Positions 42,456 to 51,404 of a stretch of DNA of 64,000 nucleotides are shown piece by piece. Position numbers and translations under genes: made by a program. Each line of letters starts with the position of its first letter. Positions within the stretch are counted from its first letter, which is position 1. The notes beneath the pieces are model-generated. The model made no database searches and had not been told where the DNA came from. It saw nothing but the letters and a program-made list of their open reading frames with translations. The stretch covers positions 124,001 to 188,000 of the forward strand of contig NBIV01000098.1 in assembly GCA_003194525.1 (NCBI GenBank), read 5' to 3'. Source of the DNA: Gracilariopsis chorda. Its lineage: Eukaryota > Rhodophyta > Florideophyceae > Gracilariales > Gracilariaceae.

Positions 42456-43725
42456 ATGCTGTCTTCAGGAGTGTTGTCTAGCACCCTGTTTACCGATCCA
42501 GCCAGCTCCGTGTGCTGGCATAAGTTTCTCTTTTTTGTGTGTGGGTGTGTGAGATGGGTCTTCGGAAGGCTGTGACTTCAACAAGGCGGTCGACGTCTTT
42601 GCGGTTTGAACACGAAAGCGAACAAAATCAGTAAACCATTCAAAATGGGCACCATTAGGCAGTGCTTGCGTTCAATTTCTCACGGGTTACGTGAACGCAG
42701 TCTTTCAGCTGGTATTCGCATCTTGTGTTATAGAACACGGAGAACAGAAGCAACTGCACGGTTGACCATAGAGCTTTGAAAAGGACAAAACAGCTTCAAA
42801 GTTCAAAGATGCAACAATTTTTCTTGCTTGTGTGTAAACTGGCATTTTGAACATTCAGCCTACAAGGATATGGGCTACCATCATCTGGAACCGTCTACTC
42901 TGTTCACATATATCTGCTCAAAGAAATCCCTCCAAGAACATCTAACACAGTGAGAGTGCCGTTTAAGCTATCTGGCTGACATTTTTAACCCTCGCTAAGG
43001 CTGGGATTGTGGTGTCGTTTTTTCTTGCGATTTGTCTATGATATGCTCAGCGTAGAACACAAGGAAATACTCTTGCAGTCAGTGCCGTATCTCTTGAACA
43101 GGACGTGAATAGAGTCGTTGTTGATGAATCTCCAAGCAGAGTTGAGTCGAGCGAAGGCATCACACTACGAGCATCTTCACGGTTTCGAGCACTGAGGCAA
43201 TCTCTATCACATGGCCAGTGCGAGTTAGATTGTGCTTTTTACCTTGAAGATGTTTTTCTTCAGCTGCACTATAAATTCCTGGATGTGGTACCGTTAAAGG
43301 TAACTGTGATGGTGAAATGCCTGCCATATGGTTCCCACCGCTAGCGAGGACCGGAGAGTGTTAATTTTTGTTGATTGCTGAAAAAAGATCGTAGTTTCGA
43401 CATTGTACTCTAAGCTGCCGCAGCATTTAATGCTGTGGTTGTTTACTGTTTGCGGAGCTAGTCTCAATTCCGACTTCGACGTGTAACGTCTATGAGCACA
43501 TCTCTCTCTGCAAGTTCCAAGACAGACCCAGTTGTTGATCTATTCACTTGCCTCTGAGTTGTATAAGGAGGAAGACCAGAGTAGAGCGCTCTGCCCGCTA
43601 CGGTGCCATAGGTGCGTCCGGGGGCGTTTCTCACAACAGTGAGACGGCAGCAAAATGGCGTAGATGCCTGGTGTCTAACTCTACTCTTCTGTAAAAGGGG
43701 GAAAAGCTAAAGAGATTGATCTGGT
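42456..43725. other. Gene-free stretch downstream of ClpS-like gene
   Basis: About 1.27 kb between the ClpS-like gene and the convergent beta-mannosidase gene. A 79-codon frame (43105-43344) has no recognisable feature. Nothing else seen. Confidence 0.5.
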
Positions 43726-46700
43726 TCATGTCATGTATGTATCTATTAGAGTTCGACAGGCTATCCGGGAAATTAAATCGTCTTCCGCCAACTCTTCGAA
43801 AACATTTAGTTGAACGAGTTTTGCTTCACCGGCGAAAAGGTCGAAGAAATTGTCCGCCAGGAGGTATCTTGTTGGAGTCTTGTAAGCCGTGGGTTCGCTT
43901 TCATCTCCCTCATACAAATCGTATTTGGCTGTCTTCAGAAAGATCTCAACAAATGGAGCAAAGCATGTTGACTCGATTCGCAATAATGCTTGGCATGAGC
44001 CCGTCTTGGCTTCAAAACCATCAACAGTTAAGGCAAGTTGTGGATGAGGTAGGTCACAGTGGCGTGGTGAACATAGCCATGCCGTTGTCGCCGATTGGTA
44101 TCGGTTGTTGCTGGCAGACAGATTAATCCGCAAAACGTGATGACGGGGGTTTCTTTCATTACCATCGTTCTCACGAACATCCACTGCTGCAATCTTGCAC
44201 GATGTGTCCCGTTTTAACACAAGGCTGTCTGAACCCTCTAGAGCAGAATCGTTGGTCTGAATATTTACCAAGCTCCAAGAAAGTGACGCAGAGACTTGTT
44301 CACCCTCGCCATCAAAAGTTGCAAAAATAGAGAAGAGCCCTGTGTCACTACTAAACGAGAGCAAGTTACAAACACCGACAGATTCTTCTCCATGATGAAC
44401 GGCGCTAACCAGCAGGGGTGCGAAAAATCGCTTTGCACCATGATGAAGGGCTTTCCAGTTACCCCCGAACTCAATGCTACTCCAAGAAAAACACGGCCAG
44501 CAATCATTCAGCTGCCAGTAAAGTGCGCCCGCACAATACGGCCAACTTCTTCGAAAATGTTCGACACCGGTTTGCATGCAAATCATCTGGTTGAGCTGGG
44601 ACTGATAGCTAAGAGAAGAGTAGTCTTTTGGAGCGCGAAACAGTCGTTGGCAATACTCCAAGATGATAAGATTGCCGTTTGCATTCTTTTGATGTGCTTC
44701 CATGATAGGCCCGAAGGGATTCAACGCTCCGGGTTTGTATCCGGCAAACGCACGCGCTCCAGCCTCAGAGAGATACGATTGCATTCCAAACTCACTACAA
44801 AACCGCGACCTGTGCTTCAAATACGATGATACCGGCTTGCGAGCATGCCATACGTCCCAAAAATGAGTGTCCCCGCCTCGAGGATCATTGAAGCCCTTCT
44901 CATACCCAAATGGATTATGTGGACTGGATGGCCAATACGGGATTTGCCCAGGATCACTGTCTATCACACCGGGAAGGATTTCGTAAAACAAAGTGCCATA
45001 CGCATGTTTGGTGGCTTCAGTCTTGAGAATATCGTGCGGAACTTGTTCTAGCTCGTTGTTCCCGCACCAAAGGGCCATGCACGGATGGTTACGCAGGCGG
45101 CATACCTGGTATTGGGCCTCTGTACGGCAGGAGTTTAGGAACTGTTCATCGCCTGGATAAAGCGCACAAGAGAACATGAAGTCATGCCAAAGCAGGATAC
45201 CATGGCGATTGCATAGGTCGTAAAACTCGTCTTGTTCATAAATGCCGCCACCCCATACACGCAACATGTTCATGTTGGCCTGGCAGGCAGATAGAATAGT
45301 TTGTTCGTACTGCTCGCTTGTGGTTTGGTGATACTGCATCAGTGACGGAATGTAATTTGCGCCCTTGGCAAAGAATGTGCGATCGTTGACGCAAAAGGCA
45401 AAAGACTCGAAAGTGTTGTTGTCACACTCGAGTTCGGGCGCGGGGTGTGAGTGTTCGTTCGAATCTGGCGCAGAGTGCTCTTCTGTGGAAGCATTTCGCT
45501 GGACGTGCTGGTCGTCGGATGGGGAGTCTAAATAGGTGTTTTGTGGGGTCGAATCTCGGATGAGCTGCAGTCTACGAAGACCAATGGTGACAGTCCGGTG
45601 ATCCAGAACCACATCTGCGCGTTGTTGGGCGGAAGGTGTACTAACCGCACAGATTGCTACATGAAGATGGTAGAGGTGTTGTTGCCCCATGCCATTGGGC
45701 CACCATAGTCGTGGCTGCGTCACATTGACATGGGCGTGATAGCGGTAGGAAGCCATATGTGGGATACCCAAGTCGGAAAAGTGATCCCACATGTGACAGC
45801 GATGAATGGGATGTGGAGGATGGGGCGGTGTGGTGTATGTGTGGTCGGGGTGGTGGGTATTCGTTTGCGACTGTGGTAGGTGCAAGTTTACGAGCTGCAC
45901 CAGGTGACGATACTGGTGTTGCACGCAGTTCAAAACTGTTTCATCTCCCTGTAAGAGCCGTTGGTAAGCTGAATGAGCAGTGGGATACGCGTGGGATAAA
46001 GTGTGATGCACGTGGTCTGGAGCGAGTATACAACGCAAGCGAAGTGTGGAATGAGGCGACTGTTTGGATACGAGATGTACAATGATGTGAAGACGCGCTT
46101 GTATATCGGGTTGAAATTGAATGGTTTGTTGACATGCTACGTCACACAGTGCTGCGTGCGGGATTTGGAGCAGCGTAATGGGACGGGGAATGCCAGGCGA
46201 GAGCTGGCGAGGTGCCCAGTCCCAGCCCGCCAAATACTGCGGGACGCGCAGTGTGGATATGCCGCCTTGCGGATCGTTCCATTCGCGATACGAGTGCGTG
46301 TCTGCGCGTATGGCCAGTGCGTCTCGCACGGATGGGAAGTGAATGGAGAGGACATTGTGGTGGGGTTTGAGTAGATCGGACGGCAGGATGAGTGCGTGCG
46401 GATGAAAGACGTTTGTGGATGATAGCAAGGTGTGCGAGTTGAGGTTGATGCGCGCTGGGAATTGGATGGATTGGAGCAGAAGGATTGTTGGATGGGATGA
46501 GTGGAGGGGTGGGAGAGTTGTGTGAAAGATGCATGCGGAAAGTTCGAGCGCGTTGTAGACTGGGTGAAGGTTGTTGCGCGCGAGGTTTGGATCGGGCAAG
46601 ATGGATGAGAGCGTGGAAAGCAGAGTAGCGGGGACGGATGTGTGGACGGTGTGCTGCGGAAGAGTGTGAAGTGCGGGCTTTCCAACGAGGGAGACGGACC

Positions 46701-46854
46701 AGTGGCAGACGGGGCGGCCGGGCAGCGAAGTTTGAGCGAGCATCTGGGAAGCGCGAGGGAAAGCGGCGGATGGGGGCGGGAGGCGCATCGCGCGACAATG
46801 AGATGTGGTGAACATGTGATTGGCGCAAAACGGCACATCGCACAATCTGCGCAT
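43726..46854 (-). CDS. GH2-family beta-mannosidase
   Basis: 1042 codons from the first ATG (46854). The ATG at 46743 (MLAQTSLPGRPVCHWSV) is a good alternative and leaves more room for the divergent gene. Glycoside hydrolase family 2 layout: N-terminal sugar-binding sandwich (DPQGGISTLRVPQYLAGWDW), immunoglobulin-like middle (PRLWWPNGMGQQHLYHL), then a TIM barrel with LRVWGGGIYEQDEFYDLC, acid/base Glu601 in WCGNNELE and nucleophile Glu688 in FCSEFGMQS. It removes terminal beta-mannose from N-glycan remnants or mannans. No clear secretion signal, so cytosolic or vacuolar action is open. A Ser/His-rich insertion (about residues 470-495) is unusual. Single exon. Confidence 0.92.
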   Translation of the reverse strand: MRRLCDVPFCANHMFTTSHCRAMRLPPPSAAFPRASQMLAQTSLPGRPVCHWSVSLVGKPALHTLPQHTVHTSVPATLLSTLSSILPDPNLARNNLHPVYNALELSACIFHTTLPPLHSSHPTILLLQSIQFPARINLNSHTLLSSTNVFHPHALILPSDLLKPHHNVLSIHFPSVRDALAIRADTHSYREWNDPQGGISTLRVPQYLAGWDWAPRQLSPGIPRPITLLQIPHAALCDVACQQTIQFQPDIQARLHIIVHLVSKQSPHSTLRLRCILAPDHVHHTLSHAYPTAHSAYQRLLQGDETVLNCVQHQYRHLVQLVNLHLPQSQTNTHHPDHTYTTPPHPPHPIHRCHMWDHFSDLGIPHMASYRYHAHVNVTQPRLWWPNGMGQQHLYHLHVAICAVSTPSAQQRADVVLDHRTVTIGLRRLQLIRDSTPQNTYLDSPSDDQHVQRNASTEEHSAPDSNEHSHPAPELECDNNTFESFAFCVNDRTFFAKGANYIPSLMQYHQTTSEQYEQTILSACQANMNMLRVWGGGIYEQDEFYDLCNRHGILLWHDFMFSCALYPGDEQFLNSCRTEAQYQVCRLRNHPCMALWCGNNELEQVPHDILKTEATKHAYGTLFYEILPGVIDSDPGQIPYWPSSPHNPFGYEKGFNDPRGGDTHFWDVWHARKPVSSYLKHRSRFCSEFGMQSYLSEAGARAFAGYKPGALNPFGPIMEAHQKNANGNLIILEYCQRLFRAPKDYSSLSYQSQLNQMICMQTGVEHFRRSWPYCAGALYWQLNDCWPCFSWSSIEFGGNWKALHHGAKRFFAPLLVSAVHHGEESVGVCNLLSFSSDTGLFSIFATFDGEGEQVSASLSWSLVNIQTNDSALEGSDSLVLKRDTSCKIAAVDVRENDGNERNPRHHVLRINLSASNNRYQSATTAWLCSPRHCDLPHPQLALTVDGFEAKTGSCQALLRIESTCFAPFVEIFLKTAKYDLYEGDESEPTAYKTPTRYLLADNFFDLFAGEAKLVQLNVFEELAEDDLISRIACRTLIDTYMT

Positions 46855-47081
46855 CAGCCAATGAACGGCGTGCAGCGCGCGCGCAGCGCCGTATCTGTAC
46901 GCACAACCCTACAATCGGCGCTGTGTCGCGCGCTCTCCCGGCCTCACCCCGCGCCAAAAAAAAAAAAAAGGCGCCGCGCCCACCTCCTCCCGCCGCGCCG
47001 CTACTCGGCGCAAACCGCCTGTCGGCGTTCGTCGAGCCCCCGCCAAGAACACGTCTTTCTTCCTCGCGTTGCGCCGCCTCC

Positions 47082-47855
47082 ATGTCTCCGTTGCCCGCGT
47101 TTTGCGCAGCGCCTCTGCAACCGCGCCTGTCGCCCCGAGAAGGCAAGCGATTACTCTGTGCGCGACGTCCCACCAAGCACGCCCGCCCGCGCGCGCCAGT
47201 GGCGCTGTATCGCTCCCCGAGACCGCCCGGGCCGCCGTCCACGCCGCCGCGCTGCCCCGAGTACTACGCGAATGTGGGCTGCGTCATCGATAAGCTTCGC
47301 GCGGATTACCCGCACCTGCTGAGCTGCGCGCCGGACTTGTCCATTTACACGGATGGCGTTTCGTTTGCGGATTCGTCTGGGAATCGCATCTTTGGAAAGC
47401 GCGCCTACGCCAACATTTTGTGGTTGTTGCGAACTCAGGCCGCCTTGTTTCTGAGCGGACACTGTGTGTATATTCAGAGTTTGTACCACGACGACAGTGC
47501 GGGAACGATTCACATACGGTGGAGAGCGCATTTATCTCCGAGGAGTTGGATTCTGTTGTCTGCGCAACGCGCAATTGTGATTGACGGCATGTCGGTGTAT
47601 AGGCTCAACTCGGACGGCTGGGTGTACGAACATAGTTTGGAAAACAACGTGAGACGGAAGGGGCCGGCGCATGCTTTGGATCATGTGTGGGCGCTCGGAA
47701 ATATCTCGGACGGAAAGGCGGTTGGTGCTGGTGCAGGAGCTGCAAATGGAACCGGGCCAATTCCTGGATGGTATCGATCGCATTGCAACGAGCAGCCCGT
47801 TGAAGATGAGCGGCGCGAGTACGACCACTTGAACGAAGAAGACCACTTAGCTTGA
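47082..47855 (+). CDS. DUF2358 (NTF2-like) protein, probably plastid-targeted
   Basis: 257 residues from the ATG at 47082. The frame is open to 46923 upstream, through a 13-base A run, which I read as leader. The N-terminus (MSPLPAFCAAPLQPRLSPR) is Ala/Pro/Arg-rich and resembles that of the DUF2358-SOUL gene at 36283. A DUF2358 domain follows, with DLSIYTDGVSFADSSGN, FGKRAYANILWLLRTQ and then WRAHLSPRSWI. Such proteins occur in plastids and cyanobacteria; the biochemical role is unknown. The C-terminal 60 residues are polar and probably disordered. Divergent from the beta-mannosidase gene with a short spacer, and 295 bp from the next plus-strand gene. Confidence 0.8.
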   Translation: MSPLPAFCAAPLQPRLSPREGKRLLCARRPTKHARPRAPVALYRSPRPPGPPSTPPRCPEYYANVGCVIDKLRADYPHLLSCAPDLSIYTDGVSFADSSGNRIFGKRAYANILWLLRTQAALFLSGHCVYIQSLYHDDSAGTIHIRWRAHLSPRSWILLSAQRAIVIDGMSVYRLNSDGWVYEHSLENNVRRKGPAHALDHVWALGNISDGKAVGAGAGAANGTGPIPGWYRSHCNEQPVEDERREYDHLNEEDHLA

Positions 47856-48149
47856 TAGCGAGATGCCGGTTTTGCGTATTGTTGTGTAGTAAAACAAGAG
47901 TGTTTAACTTCAACGTCCCGCTGTGTGTCACTGACGCTGTCAGCCGTCAGACCACCGAACTCGCTTGCGCGTCAGTTGATCGCATCTCACATCTCCTTGA
48001 AAAGCGCCCCATCCACACGCGCCGCGCCGCCATGCGCTCGCCCGCGTTCTCATCACCCCATCTCGCCCGCCACTCCGCCGTCGCCAACCCGTCATCGTCG
48101 TCCGTCCTCCATCGCCGCACCGCTCATTCGTCACCCGCCCATTCCGCCA

Positions 48150-49007
48150 ATGGCGTCCGCATTCGCCGCCCCAACGGCGCTGCCACTTCGCGCCCCCTGT
48201 TTGCAACCTCGCGCATCCGCCGTGCGTCCCCCCTCCGCGCGGCGCCACGCGGCGCGCGTCTCGGCCGTTATGAGCGAACAAACGGCAAAGCCCGAAGTGC
48301 CTCCCTCCTCCCCCTCTTCGTCCAACGCGACGGTGTCAACCTCCATGGCTGCGGATGAACATCCCGCCTTGGAAGTGCACAGCGAGGCGCAACCGTTGTT
48401 ATCGTCCATACAGACCTTTGACGACGTGGAACAAATCTTGCAGCTTGCTGAGGAGTTTGACTTGAAGGACTTGCGAGTGGTGGATCATGGCGTTTGTGTC
48501 GAGGTTACGCGACAGGGCGGATTGGGATTTGAAGATGGTAAACTGAACAACGAACCTGCTCCCACCACTGTACCCGTATCGCCTGTGGGCGATGCTGGTG
48601 GCTATCCTGTTGGTGAGGAGATGGCTCAGGATGCATCTGGGGAAGCTGCAATTTCTGTAGCTGCGGGTGCCTCGGCGGCAGCACCCAAGCAGCTTGACGC
48701 CACTGCTGATGACAGTGGAATGGCATCGTCGCGCAAGGAGGAGAAGGACCCTGACACCGTATACGATTCTGATTTTGTGGTCACTTCCAATAGGGTGGGT
48801 TTCTTCTTTTCGGGAGCGAAGAACAAGCCGCCGTTGGTCAACGTAGGAGATCCCGTCAAATTCAATCAACCGGTGTGTATCATTGAGCAATTGGGTCAGC
48901 AGTATGTGTACCTGTCAGAGGCTTCTGGAACGGTGCTCAAGATTTTCGTAGAAGATGGCGATGCTGTTGAATATGGGCAGCAGGTCATGGTGATTCGACC
49001 AGACTAA
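48150..49007 (+). CDS. BADC-like protein (biotin/lipoyl attachment domain without biotinylated Lys)
   Basis: 285 residues from the ATG at 48150 (MASAFAAPTALPLRAP, transit-peptide-like). The frame opens at 47925. A BCCP-type N-terminal segment (QLAEEFDLKDLRVVDHGVCV) is followed by a disordered linker and a C-terminal biotinyl domain (KNKPPLVNVGDPVKFNQPVC, IIEQLGQQ, then VEDGDAVEYGQQVMVIRPD). Where true biotin carboxyl carrier proteins have the A-M-K-M motif, this protein has QLGQ, so there is no Lys to biotinylate. That replacement, with IEQLG, is the hallmark of BADC proteins, which bind plastid acetyl-CoA carboxylase and restrain it in plants. A plastid regulatory role is inferred by homology. 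The alternative is a degenerate BCCP. Confidence 0.83.
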   Translation: MASAFAAPTALPLRAPCLQPRASAVRPPSARRHAARVSAVMSEQTAKPEVPPSSPSSSNATVSTSMAADEHPALEVHSEAQPLLSSIQTFDDVEQILQLAEEFDLKDLRVVDHGVCVEVTRQGGLGFEDGKLNNEPAPTTVPVSPVGDAGGYPVGEEMAQDASGEAAISVAAGASAAAPKQLDATADDSGMASSRKEEKDPDTVYDSDFVVTSNRVGFFFSGAKNKPPLVNVGDPVKFNQPVCIIEQLGQQYVYLSEASGTVLKIFVEDGDAVEYGQQVMVIRPD

Positions 49008-49127
49008 ACGTGCTGTTCGTGAAGGGGGGCGTTAACTTTCTACCTAACGAGAGAGACGGGGGGAAAACACAAGATATCTCAAAGTAAACAAAAGCATGAT
49101 TTTGTGCTCGCGCTTCGCTTTTATTTA

Positions 49128-49811
49128 CTAGAAGGGCCCAAGTTGTTGCTTGACTGAGTCGCTCAGCGCTGGGATCTCATCCGGCAGTTTTCCTTGCGCA
49201 TTCATTACTGCGGCGTATGATACGGCCATCATGATGGCGTAGAAGACGGCTGTGGTGCAGATCTCGGTGACGGAGGCGGGAATGGCGGCAGATAGATTCA
49301 CTCCTTGGAACAGCTGTGGGAAGATGAGCGCTATGTCGAGGATGAGCGCTTGATACGTGTTGAACCGTATGAATCGGGACACGTTTATGTTGCGCACGAC
49401 GAGAACGAACAGAAGAAGAAACACACCAAACGCCAGGAAGGGAATGCCGCGGTAGATGTTGTAGAGGGGGAGCAGCGGGACTAGAAGTATTTGGGAGAGA
49501 AGGGGGACTTTCTGAAAAACGTATTTGCCGAAGGTTAGTGAATCGAGGAGAGGGATTAGATAGGGGAGTATTGACAGAATGCGGTCTTGGGGCGGGATTG
49601 AGGATCCGTTGCCGCGATTGCCCGACCATCGCATTTGAAGGGGGGCGGTTCGACGGGTCGCGGGGGTCGTGGGCGTGGTGGGGGTTTGTTTGGGGCGGAG
49701 GGGGGTTGTGGCTGTGCGGGGGGAGAGCTTGGTTAGAAGGGGAGCGGCTTGGATGAAGGCCGCTGCCGCTGCCGCGCCGGCGCCGGCGAATCGTCCTTGG
49801 GGCACGCGCAT
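49128..49811 (-). CDS. TIC20: TIC20/Ycf60-like plastid translocon membrane protein
   Basis: 227 residues from the ATG at 49811. Longer readings up to 50126 would overlap the divergent dihydrouridine-synthase gene. Residues 1-65 are Ala/Pro/Thr/Arg-rich, a likely plastid transit peptide. The rest matches the TIC20/Ycf60 family: RILSILPYLIPLLDSLTFG, YNIYRGIPFLAFGVFLLLF, VSRFIRFNTYQALILDIALI, and a last membrane helix (AVFYAIMMAVSYAAVM), about four helices in all. TIC20 is a core component of the inner-envelope import channel. Red-algal plastid genomes usually carry their own ycf60; this copy is nuclear-style, with a leader. Convergent with the BADC-like gene, 120 bp apart. Confidence 0.87.
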   Translation of the reverse strand: MRVPQGRFAGAGAAAAAAFIQAAPLLTKLSPRTATTPLRPKQTPTTPTTPATRRTAPLQMRWSGNRGNGSSIPPQDRILSILPYLIPLLDSLTFGKYVFQKVPLLSQILLVPLLPLYNIYRGIPFLAFGVFLLLFVLVVRNINVSRFIRFNTYQALILDIALIFPQLFQGVNLSAAIPASVTEICTTAVFYAIMMAVSYAAVMNAQGKLPDEIPALSDSVKQQLGPF

Positions 49812-50008
49812 TGTTGGTGGAGGTCGTTCTGGCAAGTGGGAGATGGGTGGCAGGGTGGAGAGGAAGAAGATGCTCATCTTGAGGAGTTCAAGTTCAAGAG
49901 CGAAGCGAGATCTCACGCCAGCGCAGCCACGTGGCCTGGGCGTCCCGCGGACAAAGCGGCCGCCAAAGTCACGCCAGCAAGTCCGCAACGCGGAGCAACG
50001 GCGCGACG

Positions 50009-51226
50009 ATGCGCGGCAGCCGAGCAGCGGCGTTAAGCTTCGCGCGCGTTGCGCTCCCAGCGCTGTCCCCGCGCCCCGCGCGTACACCGTCCCGCTGCGC
50101 CGTGAGAATGTGCGCACCGCCCCCATCGAGCGCGCACGCCTACGCGGTGGCGCCCATGATGGAGGTGACAGACCGTCATTTCCGCGCGCTTGCTCGACTG
50201 ATTTCGCGGCGCGCCACGCTTTACACTGAGATGGTTGTCGATCGTACGCTCATTCACAATGAGCGCTTGCGAAGTCTGTCGCTTGAACTGCCCGATTTGC
50301 CCGCGCAACAGCCGGTCGTGCTGCAGTTGGGAGGGAGTGATCCGGCGGAACTGGAGTGTGCGGCTAGGTATGCGGCGCAGCATGGCTATGATGAGGTTAA
50401 TTTGAACTGTGGATGTCCGTCGCCGAAGGTTGCTGGCAAGGGGTGTTTTGGGGCGGCGTTGATGCGAGAGCCGCACCTGGTGGCCGATGCGTGTCGGAGA
50501 ATGAGAGAGGTGCTTCCGGAGCATGTTCCAGTGACTGTGAAATGTCGCATAGGCGTTGATAATGATGATTCTTACCAACAGCTTTGCGACTTTGTGAGCG
50601 TTGTTTCGGAGCGCGGTGGCGTATCTCACTTCATTGTGCACGCAAGAAAGGCCATTCTGGGGGGACTTTCGCCAGCGCAGAATCGAACCATTCCTCCTTT
50701 ACGTTACCAAGTGGTGTACGATTTGATTCGCGATTTCCCGCACTTGAGCTTTTCTATTAATGGTGGATTGCATACGGTGGAAGACGTGAATGAGCAGTTG
50801 AAGCGTGGCGTTTATGGAGTTATGATAGGGCGTGCAGTTATGAATCGACCTTGGCATGCACTCTGTGACGTTGACCATGCTGTGTATGGAGACGGCGTTG
50901 TTATTACGAGGAGAGGTGTGTTAGAGCGGTATGTTGAATATGCAAAAAGAGAAACATCGCGCACTTGCTGCTCTTCTCGGGTGCTGTTTCGACCGCTGCT
51001 CAACTTGTTTCATGGCGAGAAGAATGGAAAGAAGTATCGACGGCTCATTGATGAGGGGTTGAAACGAAATGAGCCGTTTGAAAGAATACTGAGGGAAGCG
51101 TTGGATGTGCTGCCGTCTTCGGTGCTTGATGCCATTCCGCCTTCGTTGAGCGCACCGGCACAAGCGACTGAGAAGGAACATGGTGTCACCGCGGTGTCTT
51201 GCGTTTCGTCACTGGTTGAGTTTTGA
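50009..51226 (+). CDS. DusA-type tRNA-dihydrouridine synthase
   Basis: 405 residues from the ATG at 50009. Frames open at 49931, and an ATG at 50108 is also possible. After a basic leader (possible plastid or mitochondrial targeting) comes a flavin-dependent TIM barrel with the Dus signature: YAVAPMMEVTDRHFRAL, then LQLGGSDP, NLNCGCPS (Cys in GCP is the catalytic acid), VTVKCRIGVD, HFIVHARKA, and FSINGGLHT with GVMIGRA at the FMN phosphate site. It reduces uridine to dihydrouridine in the tRNA D-loop. MEVTD is typical of the bacterial DusA subgroup, fitting organelle origin. Divergent from TIC20 with under 200 bp between start codons. Single exon. Confidence 0.92.
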   Translation: MRGSRAAALSFARVALPALSPRPARTPSRCAVRMCAPPPSSAHAYAVAPMMEVTDRHFRALARLISRRATLYTEMVVDRTLIHNERLRSLSLELPDLPAQQPVVLQLGGSDPAELECAARYAAQHGYDEVNLNCGCPSPKVAGKGCFGAALMREPHLVADACRRMREVLPEHVPVTVKCRIGVDNDDSYQQLCDFVSVVSERGGVSHFIVHARKAILGGLSPAQNRTIPPLRYQVVYDLIRDFPHLSFSINGGLHTVEDVNEQLKRGVYGVMIGRAVMNRPWHALCDVDHAVYGDGVVITRRGVLERYVEYAKRETSRTCCSSRVLFRPLLNLFHGEKNGKKYRRLIDEGLKRNEPFERILREALDVLPSSVLDAIPPSLSAPAQATEKEHGVTAVSCVSSLVEF

Positions 51227-51404
51227 ATTTTTGAAAAATGGGGGCTTCGTATATTCATTTTCTCAGTTTTTTGTGTCGCTGTGCCGTTTTGTCATCGCGC
51301 TGCTTTCGCGAGCGTGAACGTCCATCGAGCTCTCGTTCTCAACGGAACCGAACCCACTTCCTCTTTTCCTTTTTCCAGCCGTGGCAAAACCGCTTTCTTG
51401 AGCC

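Noticed and set aside
46142-47242. Long minus-strand frame overlapping the beta-mannosidase N-terminus and DUF2358 gene
   Set aside because: GC-rich shadow with no domain; conserved proteins occupy the other frames.
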